The notes below the pieces were generated by a model. It was not told the DNA's origin. It searched no databases and saw only the letters and a list, made by a program, of their open reading frames with translations. DNA of 64,000 nucleotides, from positions 202,562 through 266,561 of the forward strand of contig NZ_KQ948021.1 in the NCBI RefSeq assembly GCF_001513965.1, read 5' to 3'. Below, piece by piece: positions 32,477 to 40,769 of the stretch; within the stretch, counting starts at the first letter, position 1, and each line of letters opens with the position of its first letter. This DNA comes from Streptomyces cellostaticus (GTDB lineage Bacteria > Actinomycetota > Actinomycetes > Streptomycetales > Streptomycetaceae). The position numbers and the translations under genes were made by a program.

Positions 32477-33837
32477 GGGACCGTCACCCGGAAGGCGTCG
32501 CCCTGACCCGGCTGCGGCACATGCACGGGTCGTCCGAGGGCGCGGACGTGCCAGCCGGCCGCATGCCAGGCCGTCCGGTCCAGGGCGTTGCGCGCGTCGA
32601 GCACGCGTGGCGTGCGGACCACCTCCGCCAGCTCCGCCGGGTCGAGTGCGCGGTACTGACGCCACTCGGTCAGGTGCAGCACCAGCTCCGCGTCCCGGCA
32701 TGCCGCCATGACGTCGGTGCAGTACACGGGGCCGGGCAGCGCGGTCCGCGCGTTGTCGATGCCCTCCGGGTCGTGCACCCGGACGTCGGCGCCCTCGGCG
32801 GCGATCTGCGCGGTGACGGCCAGCGCCGGGGAGTCCCGCACGTCGTCGCTGTCCGGCTTGAAGGTGGCACCAAGCACGGCGACCTGCCGTCCGGCGAAGG
32901 TGCCGCCCACGAGATGACGGGCGAGGTCGACCGTCCGCCGGCGCTGCCGGTCGTTGATCCGGTCGATCTGGCGCAGGAACGACACGGCCTCCCCGACGTC
33001 CAGTTCCTCGGCCCGGGCGAGGAAGGCACGGATGTCCTTGGGCAAGCAGCCACCGCCGAACCCGAGGCCGGCCGACAGGAACCGGCGTCCGATGCGCGCA
33101 TCGTGACCGAGGGCGTCGGCGAGCGTCACCACATCGGCACCCGAGGCGTCGCACACCTCGGCCATCGCGTTGATGAACGAGATCTTCGTCGCCAGGAAGG
33201 AGTTGGCGGCGACCTTCACCAGTTCCGCGGTGGCCGGATCGGTGCCGACGTAGGTGACACCGGCCCGCAGCATCGGCTCGTACACGCTGCGCAGCAGCTG
33301 ATCGGCGTGGGGCGCGGCGGTCCCCACCACCAGCCGGTCGGGGCGCAGCGTGTCCTGGACGGCGAATCCCTCCCGCAGGAACTCCGGGTTCCAGGCGACC
33401 TGGGCCTCGACGCCGGGCCGGACCCGCGCGGCCACCCTGCGGCTGAGCGACCGCGTGGTGCCGACCGGCACGGTCGACTTGCCGACGATCAGGCTGTCGC
33501 GGGTCAGGAGCGGTGCCAGGCCGTCGACAACTGCCTCGACATGGCTCAGGTCGGCGGCGAGGGAGTCGGGGCGCTGCGGTGTGCCGACACACACGAAGTG
33601 CAGGTCGGCGAAGTCGGCCGCCTCCTTCAGGGAGGTGGTGAAGCGCAATCGGCCGGCCTCGGTGTTCCTGGCGAGGATCTCCGGCAGGCCCGGTTCGAAG
33701 AACGGTGCCCGGCCCGCCGCCAGGGCTGCGATCTTCCCGGCGTCGGTGTCGACGCCGAGGACCTCGTGTCCGATGTCCGCCATGCACGCGGCGTGCACGG
33801 CTCCGAGGTATCCCGTACCGATGACGGTCAGCCGCAT
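32410..33837 (-). CDS. ugd: UDP-glucose 6-dehydrogenase
   Basis: The 475-residue protein has the N-terminal NAD domain (VIGTGYLGAVHAACMADIGH, residues 5-24), the central helix domain and a C-terminal UDP-binding domain. The catalytic Cys264 is in GFGGGCLPKD, and Lys/Asp partners are in AELVKVAANSFLATKISFIN, a family signature. It oxidises UDP-glucose to UDP-glucuronate. The C-terminal 45 residues are an unusual extension and overlap the lipoprotein gene antisense. The start lies within the last ten bases of galE, preceded by AGGAG. It is the last gene of the four-gene glycan operon. Confidence 0.92.
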   Translation of the reverse strand: MRLTVIGTGYLGAVHAACMADIGHEVLGVDTDAGKIAALAAGRAPFFEPGLPEILARNTEAGRLRFTTSLKEAADFADLHFVCVGTPQRPDSLAADLSHVEAVVDGLAPLLTRDSLIVGKSTVPVGTTRSLSRRVAARVRPGVEAQVAWNPEFLREGFAVQDTLRPDRLVVGTAAPHADQLLRSVYEPMLRAGVTYVGTDPATAELVKVAANSFLATKISFINAMAEVCDASGADVVTLADALGHDARIGRRFLSAGLGFGGGCLPKDIRAFLARAEELDVGEAVSFLRQIDRINDRQRRRTVDLARHLVGGTFAGRQVAVLGATFKPDSDDVRDSPALAVTAQIAAEGADVRVHDPEGIDNARTALPGPVYCTDVMAACRDAELVLHLTEWRQYRALDPAELAEVVRTPRVLDARNALDRTAWHAAGWHVRALGRPVHVPQPGQGDAFRVTVPQAFGATCTAPKPGDPLSGLPK

Positions 33838-34898
33838 GGGGATTCTCCTGTCGTGGGCCCGCCGACGTCACGAGGCCGGCGGGAGTAGCCGTCGGGGTTG
33901 AGTTCCTGGAACCGCCAGGCGTCACGGCACATGGCGGTGAGGTCACGGGTGGTGGTCCAGTCCCAGGCCGCGGCCACCGCGCTCGCGTCGGCGACGAGCG
34001 CGGCAACGTCACCCGCTCTGCGGTCGACGACCCGGTAGGGCACCGGGCGCCCGCTCACCTCGCCGAAGGCGGAGACGAGCTGGAGCACGGAGGTGCCGGT
34101 GCCCGTGCCGAGGTTGAACACCTGCATTCCGGCGCGGTCGTCCAGATGCCCGACGGCCACCCGGTGTCCCTCGGCGACGTCCATGACGTGGAGGTAGTCC
34201 CGCACTCCGGTGCCGTCGGGCGTGGGGTAGTCGTCGCCGAAGACGCTCAGCTGCTCGCGGCGGCCCACGGCGACCTGCGCGACGTACGGCATGAGGTTGC
34301 CGGGGACGCCGCGCGGGTCCTCGCCGAGCAGACCGCTCGGGTGGGCTCCGACCGGGTTGAAGTAGCGCAGGGCGAGCACCTTCATCTCCGCGAGGTGGGT
34401 GCACACGTCCTGGAGGATCCGCTCGCACATCAGCTTGGTGTGGGCGTACGGGTTCGTGGGCGCCACCGGGCTCTGCTCGGTCAGCGGAACCGTCCTTGCG
34501 TCGCCGTAGACGGAGCAGGACGAGGAGAACACCAGGCGGTGGACCTGGTGCTCGTGCATGACCGACAGCAGGGCGCAGGTGCCGCCGACGTTCGTGTCGT
34601 AGTACTCGACGGGCCGGGCCACCGACTCCCCGACCGCCTTGTGCGCCGCGAAGTGGATGACCGCGTCCACCGGGTGGGAGGCGAACACCTCGGAGAGGGC
34701 CTTCCGGTCGCGCACGTCGATCTGGTGGGCGGCGGCGAGCGGCCGTCCCGCGATCTTGGCGATGCGGTCCAGTGCCCGGGGAGAGCTGTTGACGTGGTTG
34801 TCCACGACGACGACCTCATAGCCGTGGTCGAGCAGTTCGACGCAGGTGTGGCTGCCGATGAAACCGGCGCCGCCGGTCACCAGGACCGTTTCGGGCAT
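33828..34898 (-). CDS. galE: UDP-glucose 4-epimerase
   Basis: The 356-residue SDR protein has the NAD motif GGAGFIG (residues 9-15), the Tyr151-x3-Lys155 pair (NPYAHTK), the catalytic Ser in VFSSSCSVYG, and the YFNPVGAHPSGLLGEDP and GDDYPTPDGTGVRDYLHVMD segments typical of GalE. It interconverts UDP-glucose and UDP-galactose in the cytoplasm. GAGGT precedes the ATG. It lies between the GT2 synthase (33-base gap) and ugd (10-base overlap), so its UDP-galactose is probably for polymer synthesis, not galactose catabolism. The galactan genes at 45-54 kb have no galE of their own, so a second use is possible. Confidence 0.92.
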   Translation of the reverse strand: MPETVLVTGGAGFIGSHTCVELLDHGYEVVVVDNHVNSSPRALDRIAKIAGRPLAAAHQIDVRDRKALSEVFASHPVDAVIHFAAHKAVGESVARPVEYYDTNVGGTCALLSVMHEHQVHRLVFSSSCSVYGDARTVPLTEQSPVAPTNPYAHTKLMCERILQDVCTHLAEMKVLALRYFNPVGAHPSGLLGEDPRGVPGNLMPYVAQVAVGRREQLSVFGDDYPTPDGTGVRDYLHVMDVAEGHRVAVGHLDDRAGMQVFNLGTGTGTSVLQLVSAFGEVSGRPVPYRVVDRRAGDVAALVADASAVAAAWDWTTTRDLTAMCRDAWRFQELNPDGYSRRPRDVGGPTTGESPCG

Positions 34899-34931
34899 GG
34901 GGATACCTCGCTTCGTCAGACAGCGCGGGGG

Positions 34932-36797
34932 TCAGCCCGCGATGAATCCGCGTACATAGGTGGGGAACAGCAGCAGCGCCCAGGCCAGTGGAAGGAGCGC
35001 GACGAGCCCGGTGGTCAGCGGCAGGGCGGCGGTTCGCAGGGCCCGGCGAAGGCCGACGCCCGCGGACCGGGAGGTCTCGCGGATGTGCAGGGCACCCACC
35101 GCGAGCGTCACCATCGCGTAGGACAGGGACCCCAGGAGGCAGAGGAACACATAGCCGACCGCGGGTCCGGTCAGTTCCCCGATGACGGCCGCGCCGGACA
35201 GTACGACCGTGATCAGGAGGTAGGGGAGCATCAGGCGCAGCGGCAGCGGCTCCATGCCGTCACGGGTCTTGGGCGTCACCTTGAAGACGACCTTCTTCGG
35301 CCGCAGGCGCTGCACCAGTGCGGCCGTGACTCCCCATGCCACATACGGCCAGCGGGTCAGCCCGAACAGCCACCCCTCCCAGCTCAGCAGCGGCGCGTCG
35401 GCGGGCCGCAGCAGTCCGCGCCGCCGCAGCAGCATCGTGAGCAGGACCAGGAAGAACGACATGGACCAGAAGTGCAGGAGGAACGCCGCATAGTTGACGT
35501 TGATCCACGGGATGCCCGTGATCGCGGCCACCGGGGGCAGCAGCAGTCCGCCGGTCGTGGTCAGGGCCAGCAGGGGGTAGTACGAGAGGGCGAAGGCGAA
35601 CCGCAGCCGCAGTCGGCCGGGCATCCGCCGCAGATGCTTGGGGAGCATGCCGAGCAGCATCGCCATCAGGCTCCGCGACCACTGGAACTCCTGGGTGACC
35701 ATCGCGGCGAAGGTGAGCGGGCCGTCGCCGTGCGCCTCGGCGTCGATGGCGAACGCGCCCTGCCATCCGGCCGAGTTCAGCAGGAAGGTGGTCGAGAAGT
35801 CCTCGGCCAGCTCGGGTCCGAGCCCGCCGATGTCCCGCAGGGCATGGGTCCGCACGGTGTAGTGGGAACCGATGCACAGCGGGGCCAGGCCGTCGCAGTG
35901 GCCGAGCTGCATCGGGCCGTGAAAGGTGGCCTCGCGGTGCAGCCGTCCGCGGGCCGACCACGACGTGCGGGCGTTGGCGTCGCACACGCTGGGGGCGGCC
36001 ACATAGCCGACCGCCGGATCGGCGAACGGCCGGACCATTTCCCTCAGGTAGCCGGGCCGGGGCACGTGGTCGACGTCGAGCTGGGCCACCACGTCGTAGT
36101 CGCGGTAACCCCAGTGGTCGTAGAAGTGCGCGAGGTTGCCCTCCTTGCACCGGGTGCGGCGGGGCCAGACGTCCCGGTGGTAGGCGGCGACACCGCGCCG
36201 GCAGGAGACACGCACGCCGTGGGCCGCGCACCAGTCCAGGAGCTCCCGGTCCGGGTCCTCGTCGCACAGCCAGACGTCGTAGGGGTGCGGGAAATCCTGG
36301 CGCAGCATCGCGCTCAGGGTGGTGCGCGCGACCTCGGCGGGCTCGGAGGGGGCCCGGGTCACCACGAACGCCGTGCGCAGCCAGGGCACTTCGACGGCGG
36401 GGTCGAAGACTCGCAGGCGCAGCACCACGACGACGAAGTACATCGGCAGCAGGGACAGATACAGCAGCAGCGCGCTGTTCACCGCGAAGCCCGTCCAGCC
36501 GGCCCGGTGCTCCGGACGCACCCACCACTCCCAGAACCACACGAGAGCGGCCAGCCAGCACACCGCGAGCAGCGCCACGGTGACCCGGTCCGCCGTGCGC
36601 AGCCGGGGAATCCAGGAGGTGGGCGCCGGTGCGAGCGATCTGCGCGGAAGGCCGAACACGGGTCCGTCGGCCGGCGCGTCGATGACGTTGCCCGACGACA
36701 GGGTCCACAGGTGGGTTCTCAGCTCCGCTTCGGTGTCCGGCGGCGGACCCGTGTCGAGGGCGGCGGGTGTCGCGAGGCGGGGATCCGTCTGGGTCAC
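34932..36797 (-). CDS. Processive family 2 glycosyltransferase (cellulose synthase-like)
   Basis: The 621-residue protein has two N-terminal transmembrane helices (about 72-92 and 103-130), a cytoplasmic GT2 domain (about 140-385) and about six further helices. The inverting GT-A residues are visible: D179 in LCDED, the D241-V-D243 metal site, and E332-D333 (AEDF). The processivity motif Q-x-x-R-W reads Q369-E-F-Q-W373, with Gln in place of Arg. The family polymerises and exports beta-glycans such as cellulose or hyaluronan-like chains. The GTG start overlaps the upstream epimerase stop (GTGA). The substrate could be UDP-glucose, UDP-galactose, UDP-glucuronate or UDP-xylose, all supplied by operon partners. 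Confidence 0.87.
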   Translation of the reverse strand: MTQTDPRLATPAALDTGPPPDTEAELRTHLWTLSSGNVIDAPADGPVFGLPRRSLAPAPTSWIPRLRTADRVTVALLAVCWLAALVWFWEWWVRPEHRAGWTGFAVNSALLLYLSLLPMYFVVVVLRLRVFDPAVEVPWLRTAFVVTRAPSEPAEVARTTLSAMLRQDFPHPYDVWLCDEDPDRELLDWCAAHGVRVSCRRGVAAYHRDVWPRRTRCKEGNLAHFYDHWGYRDYDVVAQLDVDHVPRPGYLREMVRPFADPAVGYVAAPSVCDANARTSWSARGRLHREATFHGPMQLGHCDGLAPLCIGSHYTVRTHALRDIGGLGPELAEDFSTTFLLNSAGWQGAFAIDAEAHGDGPLTFAAMVTQEFQWSRSLMAMLLGMLPKHLRRMPGRLRLRFAFALSYYPLLALTTTGGLLLPPVAAITGIPWINVNYAAFLLHFWSMSFFLVLLTMLLRRRGLLRPADAPLLSWEGWLFGLTRWPYVAWGVTAALVQRLRPKKVVFKVTPKTRDGMEPLPLRLMLPYLLITVVLSGAAVIGELTGPAVGYVFLCLLGSLSYAMVTLAVGALHIRETSRSAGVGLRRALRTAALPLTTGLVALLPLAWALLLFPTYVRGFIAG

Positions 36798-37822
36798 GAT
36801 GCCACGGGGGTCGCACCGGACCGGCGGGGCCGCGCGGCGACCACGCCGTCCTGCTGCCCGCCCCGGATCGCCGCGAGCGCGGCGGCGACATCACCGGGCC
36901 GGTCGTCGAACCAGCGCACCGTGCGGCGCAGTCCGTCCTCGATGTCCACCTCGGGGACCCAGCCGAGACGTTCCGAGGCCCGGGCGATCGCCGGCCGACG
37001 GCGGGTGGGGTCGTCCACGGGCAGCGGATGGAACTCGACCTCGGCCCGGGAGCCCGTCAGGCCGAGAACGAGGTGGGCCAGTTCGAGTACCGTCAGTTCG
37101 ACGGGATTTCCGAGATTCACCGGTCCGGGTTCGTCACGGTCCAGCATGGCGACGATTCCGCGCACCAGGTCGTCCACATAGCAGAAACTGCGTGTCTGCT
37201 TTCCGTCGCCGTAGACGGTCAAGGGCTCACCGGCCAGGGCCTGGACCACGAAACTGGAGACGACCCGCCCGTCGTGCGGACGCATGCGCGGACCATAGGT
37301 GTTGAAGATCCGGACGATTCCGGTGTTCGTTCCGCGATGTGTCCGGTAGGCCTGCGTCAGTGCCTCGGCGAACCTCTTCGCCTCGTCGTAGACGCTGCGC
37401 GGTCCGATCGGATTCACATGCCCCCAGTACGTCTCCTCCTGAGGATGCACCTCGGGGTCCCCGTACACCTCGCTCGTGGAGGCGAGTACGAAGCGCGCGT
37501 CGTGCCGGGTGGCGAGCCGGAGCGCGTTCTCCGTGCCGCGGCTGCCCACGGCCAGCGTCTGAAGCGGACGTCCGAGGTAGTCGGGGGGCGAGGCGGGGCT
37601 GGCCAGGTGAGCCACCGCGTCCACGGTGCCCCGCACATCGGCTGAACGGCTGACGTCCCCGCGGACGAGTTCGAAGGCCGGATTCCCGAGAAAGGCGGCG
37701 ATGTTCGCAGGGTCGCCGGTGGAGAAGTCGTCCAGACAGACGACCTCGTCACCGCGCCGAAGGAGGGCCTCGCAGAGATGCGAGCCGAGAAACCCACCGC
37801 CACCTGTAACGGCCACACGCAT
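36794..37822 (-). CDS. UDP-glucuronate decarboxylase (UDP-xylose synthase)-like epimerase
   Basis: The 342-residue SDR protein has the NAD motif GGGGFLG (residues 7-13) and the Tyr145-x3-Lys149 pair (SVYDEAKR). The region ASTSEVYGDPEVHPQEETYW, then GHVNPIGPRSVYDEAKR, matches the UXS signature for UDP-glucuronate decarboxylases. It would convert UDP-glucuronate made by Ugd into UDP-xylose. The start is ATG at 37822, with GGGAG seven bases upstream; an ATG 18 bases earlier is less well placed. It is the first gene of the operon. A distinct epimerase specificity cannot be excluded. Confidence 0.83.
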   Translation of the reverse strand: MRVAVTGGGGFLGSHLCEALLRRGDEVVCLDDFSTGDPANIAAFLGNPAFELVRGDVSRSADVRGTVDAVAHLASPASPPDYLGRPLQTLAVGSRGTENALRLATRHDARFVLASTSEVYGDPEVHPQEETYWGHVNPIGPRSVYDEAKRFAEALTQAYRTHRGTNTGIVRIFNTYGPRMRPHDGRVVSSFVVQALAGEPLTVYGDGKQTRSFCYVDDLVRGIVAMLDRDEPGPVNLGNPVELTVLELAHLVLGLTGSRAEVEFHPLPVDDPTRRRPAIARASERLGWVPEVDIEDGLRRTVRWFDDRPGDVAAALAAIRGGQQDGVVAARPRRSGATPVAS

Positions 37823-38145
37823 GAATTCTCCCGGATTCACCGAAGGGACTCCGTCACTCCGCCCGGCACAGGGCGGGGAGGGCCGTTTGCCAGGACAGGA
37901 GGCGGCCTTTGCCGAGGCCGCGAATTCACCATATGTGCGTTAGTAGCACTGTCCGGAGAATGGCGAGTTGTACTGCGCCGATCAGCCGGTAGCGCCCGAC
38001 GGGTAAAACGCGTTGTGCGGTCCCGCCACAGCCGGGATGCGCCGGGTGCGGGGGCGTCCGCGGGGTTTCATCCCTGGGTATGACGGCACCCGCGTGTCGG
38101 CCCGGTCCGGAGCACCGGACCGGGCGGCACGCGGGTGCCGTTCCG
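37823..38145. other. 323-base region between the glycan operon and aspA
   Basis: The half next to the operon (37900-37990) is relatively AT-rich (TTCACCATATGTGCGTTAGT) and should hold its promoter; reading leftward, CGGACA-N16-TATGGT is a weak -35/-10 pair. The half next to aspA contains a very long hairpin (separate entry). No gene is supported. Confidence 0.5.
38083..38141 (-). terminator. Long two-part terminator after aspA
   Basis: ACGGCACCCGCGTG (38083-38096) pairs perfectly with CACGCGGGTGCCGT (38128-38141), and inside it CCCGGTCCGG (38101-38110) pairs with CCGGACCGGG (38115-38124) around an AGCA loop. The stem of 24 pairs is interrupted by small internal loops. It begins five bases after the aspA stop codon and ends the asparagine operon transcript. 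Confidence 0.85.
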
Positions 38146-39558
38146 TCAGATCGCGGGCGCCGCTCCGCTGCCCGCGAGCACCTCCGGTCGGAGCAGGTCC
38201 GTCAGCCGTTCGGCGGGCAGCAGACCCTTCTCCAGGACCAGTTCGGCCACGCCCCGGCCGGTGGCGAGGGCCTCCTTGGCGATATCGGTGGCGGCCGTGT
38301 ACCCGATGTGCGGGTTCAGCGCGGTGACCAGGCCGATGGAGTTCTCGACAGTGGCGCGCAGCCGCTCGGTGTTGGCGGTGATGCCGTCCACGCACCGCGC
38401 GGCGAGCGTGAGGCAGGCGCGCTGCAGGTGCGTGATGCTCTCCGACAAGGAGTGCAGGATGATCGGCTCGAAGGCGTTGAGCTGGAGCTGTCCGGCCTCG
38501 GCCGCCATGGTGATGGCGACGTCGTTGCCGATCACCTCGAAGGCGACCTGGTTGACGACCTCGGGGATCACCGGGTTCACCTTGCCCGGCATGATCGACG
38601 AACCGGCCTGCACCGGCGGCAGGTTGATCTCGCCGAGACCGGCACGCGGACCGGAGGAGAGCAGCCGCAGGTCGTTGCAGCTCTTGGAGAGCTTGACCGC
38701 GATCCGCTTGAGCACGCCGGACATCTGGACGAAGGCACCGCAGTCCTGGGTGGCCTCGACCAGGTTGGCCGCGGTGACCAGGGGCAGCCCGGTGATGTCG
38801 GCGAGGTGCCGGCGGGCGGCCTCGGTGTAACCGGCCGGGGCGTTGAGGCCGGTGCCGATGGCCGTGGCGCCCAGGTTGATCTCGTGGATCAGCTCGACGG
38901 CCTCGGCGAGACGGCTGCGGTCCTCGTCCAGCATCACGGCGAACGTCGAGAACTCCTGGCCAAGGGTCATCGGCACGGCGTCCTGGAGCTGGGTGCGGCC
39001 CATCTTCAGCACGTCGCGGAACTCGACGGCCTTGCGGGCGAAGGCGTCCTGGAGGACGGCCATCGCCTTGAGCAGGCCGCGCACCGCGAACACCGTCGCG
39101 ACCTTGACGGCGGTCGGGTAGACGTCGTTGGTGGACTGGCCGAGGTTGACGTCCTCGTTGGGGTGCAGGTGCGCGTACTGCCCCTTGGCGTACCCGAGCA
39201 GCTCCAGCGCGCGGTTGGCCACGACCTCGTTGGCGTTCATGTTGGTGGACGTGCCGGCGCCGCCCTGAATGACGTCCACGACGAACTGGTCGTGCAGCTC
39301 GCCGGCGCGAATCTCCCGGCACGCGGCGACGATCGCGTCCGCCTTCTCCGGCGCCAGCAGGCCGAGTTCCGCGTTGGCGAGAGCGGCGGCTTCCTTGACG
39401 GCGGCCAGGGCGTCGATCAGGTGCGGGTAGGCGGAGATCGGGGTGCCGGTGATGGGGAAGTTCTCCGTCGCGCGCAGGGTGTGGACACCCCAGTACGCGT
39501 CGGCGGGGACGTCGCGGTCCCCGAGCAGGTCGTGTTCGCTTCGGGTGGCGGCGGTCAT
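38146..39558 (-). CDS. aspA: Aspartate ammonia-lyase
   Basis: The 470-residue protein is a full-length aspartase: substrate-binding TSTNMNANEVVANRALEL, catalytic loop GSSIMPGKVNPVIPE, and QSTNDVYPTAVK are intact. It converts aspartate to fumarate and ammonia in the cytoplasm; the distinction from fumarase C rests on the first 130 residues (HDLLGDRDVPADAYWGVHTL) and context. The ATG has GAAAGAGG upstream. It follows ansA by 158 bases on the same strand, the gap holding a hairpin and a repeat copy, so it may be transcribed both with the operon and alone. It completes asparagine to aspartate to fumarate. Confidence 0.93.
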   Translation of the reverse strand: MTAATRSEHDLLGDRDVPADAYWGVHTLRATENFPITGTPISAYPHLIDALAAVKEAAALANAELGLLAPEKADAIVAACREIRAGELHDQFVVDVIQGGAGTSTNMNANEVVANRALELLGYAKGQYAHLHPNEDVNLGQSTNDVYPTAVKVATVFAVRGLLKAMAVLQDAFARKAVEFRDVLKMGRTQLQDAVPMTLGQEFSTFAVMLDEDRSRLAEAVELIHEINLGATAIGTGLNAPAGYTEAARRHLADITGLPLVTAANLVEATQDCGAFVQMSGVLKRIAVKLSKSCNDLRLLSSGPRAGLGEINLPPVQAGSSIMPGKVNPVIPEVVNQVAFEVIGNDVAITMAAEAGQLQLNAFEPIILHSLSESITHLQRACLTLAARCVDGITANTERLRATVENSIGLVTALNPHIGYTAATDIAKEALATGRGVAELVLEKGLLPAERLTDLLRPEVLAGSGAAPAI

Positions 39559-39594
39559 GAGGGTGCGGCCTCTTTCTGAGGTACGGAGGTGAAA

Positions 39595-39612
39595 GCGCCC
39601 CGAAAGGGGCGC
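39595..39612. terminator. Hairpin GCGCCCC-GAAA-GGGGCGC between ansA and aspA
   Basis: A perfect seven-base stem closed by a GAAA tetraloop lies 37 bases upstream of aspA. It could end or attenuate the transcript coming from the asparaginase gene. It is partly shared with repeat copy 2. Confidence 0.6.
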
Positions 39613-39656
39613 GGGGCATTGTCGATATGCGGCTACCGCCGCGTGGGCGCGATCAA
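39605..39656 (-). repeat. Interspersed intergenic repeat, copy 2 (inverted)
   Basis: Read on the minus strand: TTGATCGCGCCCACGCGGCG, then GTAGCCGCATATCGACAATG and CCCCGCGCCCCTTT. It shares TCGCGCCC-x-CGCGGCGG and AGCCGCAT-x-TCGACA with copy 1 and ends in the same CCCCGCGCCCCT. It lies in the ansA/aspA gap. Confidence 0.8.
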
Positions 39657-39716
39657 CCACGAACGGCCCGCGGACCGGCGACGACCAGCAGTCCCCCAAC
39701 GGCATGCGGCGAAGCG

Positions 39717-40769
39717 CTACGCGCAAGCGGTGAGCGGCACCGGGTCCAGCGCACGTACCGGCCGCACGCAGCCCACCGGCTCCCCGCCGCCGAGCAGCGG
39801 CTCTCCGGCGAACTCGGTCAGCAGCTCGGGGTCCACGCCCGCGCGAGCGAGCGCGGCCGCGGCAACCGGAACACGCGCCCGGTTCGCACCGTCGGCGATC
39901 TTGACGGCGATCGCACGGCCGTCGGGCAGCGCGGCCACCTGGACACCCTCGAAGCCGTCCTTGGCGAGCAGCCCGGGCACGGCCAGCATCAGCGCGGCGA
40001 CATCGCGGCCGGATCCGGAGGCCATCTCGGCGTGCGAGCGCATGGCGTCGGCCACCCGGGCCTCGGGCGTGCCCGGTGCGGCCGTGGTGATGCGGGCGGC
40101 GGCGCGGGCGAGGCCGTGCAGGGAGATGGAGAACAGCGGCGCACCGCAGCCGTCCACGGTCACGCGGGCGATCTGCTGGCCGGTCAGGTCCTCCGCGATC
40201 TCGGCGACGGCCTGCTGAAGCGGGTGCGCCGGGTCGAGGTAGTCCGCCAGGGACCAGCCGTTGAGCCGGGCGGTCCACAGCATCGCCGCGTGCTTGCCGG
40301 AACAGTTCTGGGCGAGGCGGGAGGGCAGCCGGCCCTCGCGCACCCAGGCGTCCCGGACGACCGGGTCGAACGGCATGTCCGGGACGTTGCGCAGATCGTC
40401 CTCGGTGAGCCCGGCGAGTTCGAGGATCCGCCGGGTGCCGGCGAGGTGGCGCTCCTCGCCGGAGTGGCTCGCGGCGGCCAGCGAGAGCAGCTCGCCGTCG
40501 AGCGGCAGCCCGGCCCGCAGCATGGCCACGGCCTGGACGGGCTTGAGGGCCGAGCGCGGGTAGAAAGCAGCCTCGATGTCGCCGAGCTGGAACTGGACCT
40601 GGCCGTCGGCGCCGAGGACGACGACGGAGCCGTAGTGGATGCCCTCGACGACCCCGCCGCGGATGAGGTGGGCGACGGGGGCGTGGAGGGGCTCACGGAC
40701 GATGGGTGCGGCCGCGGGGGAGCTGCTGTACATCACTGCCTGCTTGTCAGGGAGCGCTGCGTGGGTCAC
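39717..40769 (-). CDS. ansA: Class 3 (Rhizobium etli AnsA-type) L-asparaginase
   Basis: The 350-residue cytoplasmic protein belongs to the asparaginase family PF06089. The two Ser-Lys tandems and zinc ligands of the structurally defined R. etli enzyme are visible: S73-x-x-K76 (PRSALKPVQ), a Ser in ASHSGEE, C156-S-G-K159 (NCSGKHAAML) and C208 (VDGCGAP). It hydrolyses asparagine to aspartate and ammonia. The GTG at 40769 shares GTGA with the permease stop and has GGAG at 40777-40780; ATG at 40733 is a less-coupled alternative. It is the third gene of the operon. Confidence 0.9.
   Translation of the reverse strand: MTHAALPDKQAVMYSSSPAAAPIVREPLHAPVAHLIRGGVVEGIHYGSVVVLGADGQVQFQLGDIEAAFYPRSALKPVQAVAMLRAGLPLDGELLSLAAASHSGEERHLAGTRRILELAGLTEDDLRNVPDMPFDPVVRDAWVREGRLPSRLAQNCSGKHAAMLWTARLNGWSLADYLDPAHPLQQAVAEIAEDLTGQQIARVTVDGCGAPLFSISLHGLARAAARITTAAPGTPEARVADAMRSHAEMASGSGRDVAALMLAVPGLLAKDGFEGVQVAALPDGRAIAVKIADGANRARVPVAAAALARAGVDPELLTEFAGEPLLGGGEPVGCVRPVRALDPVPLTACA

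Noticed and set aside
34146..37181. A 1,011-codon open frame on the plus strand antisense to the GT2, galE and uxs genes
   Set aside because: Such frames arise because GC-rich third positions remove stop codons on the opposite strand. The product is rich in Arg, Gly, His and Gln with no recognisable domain, while the minus strand carries complete known proteins.
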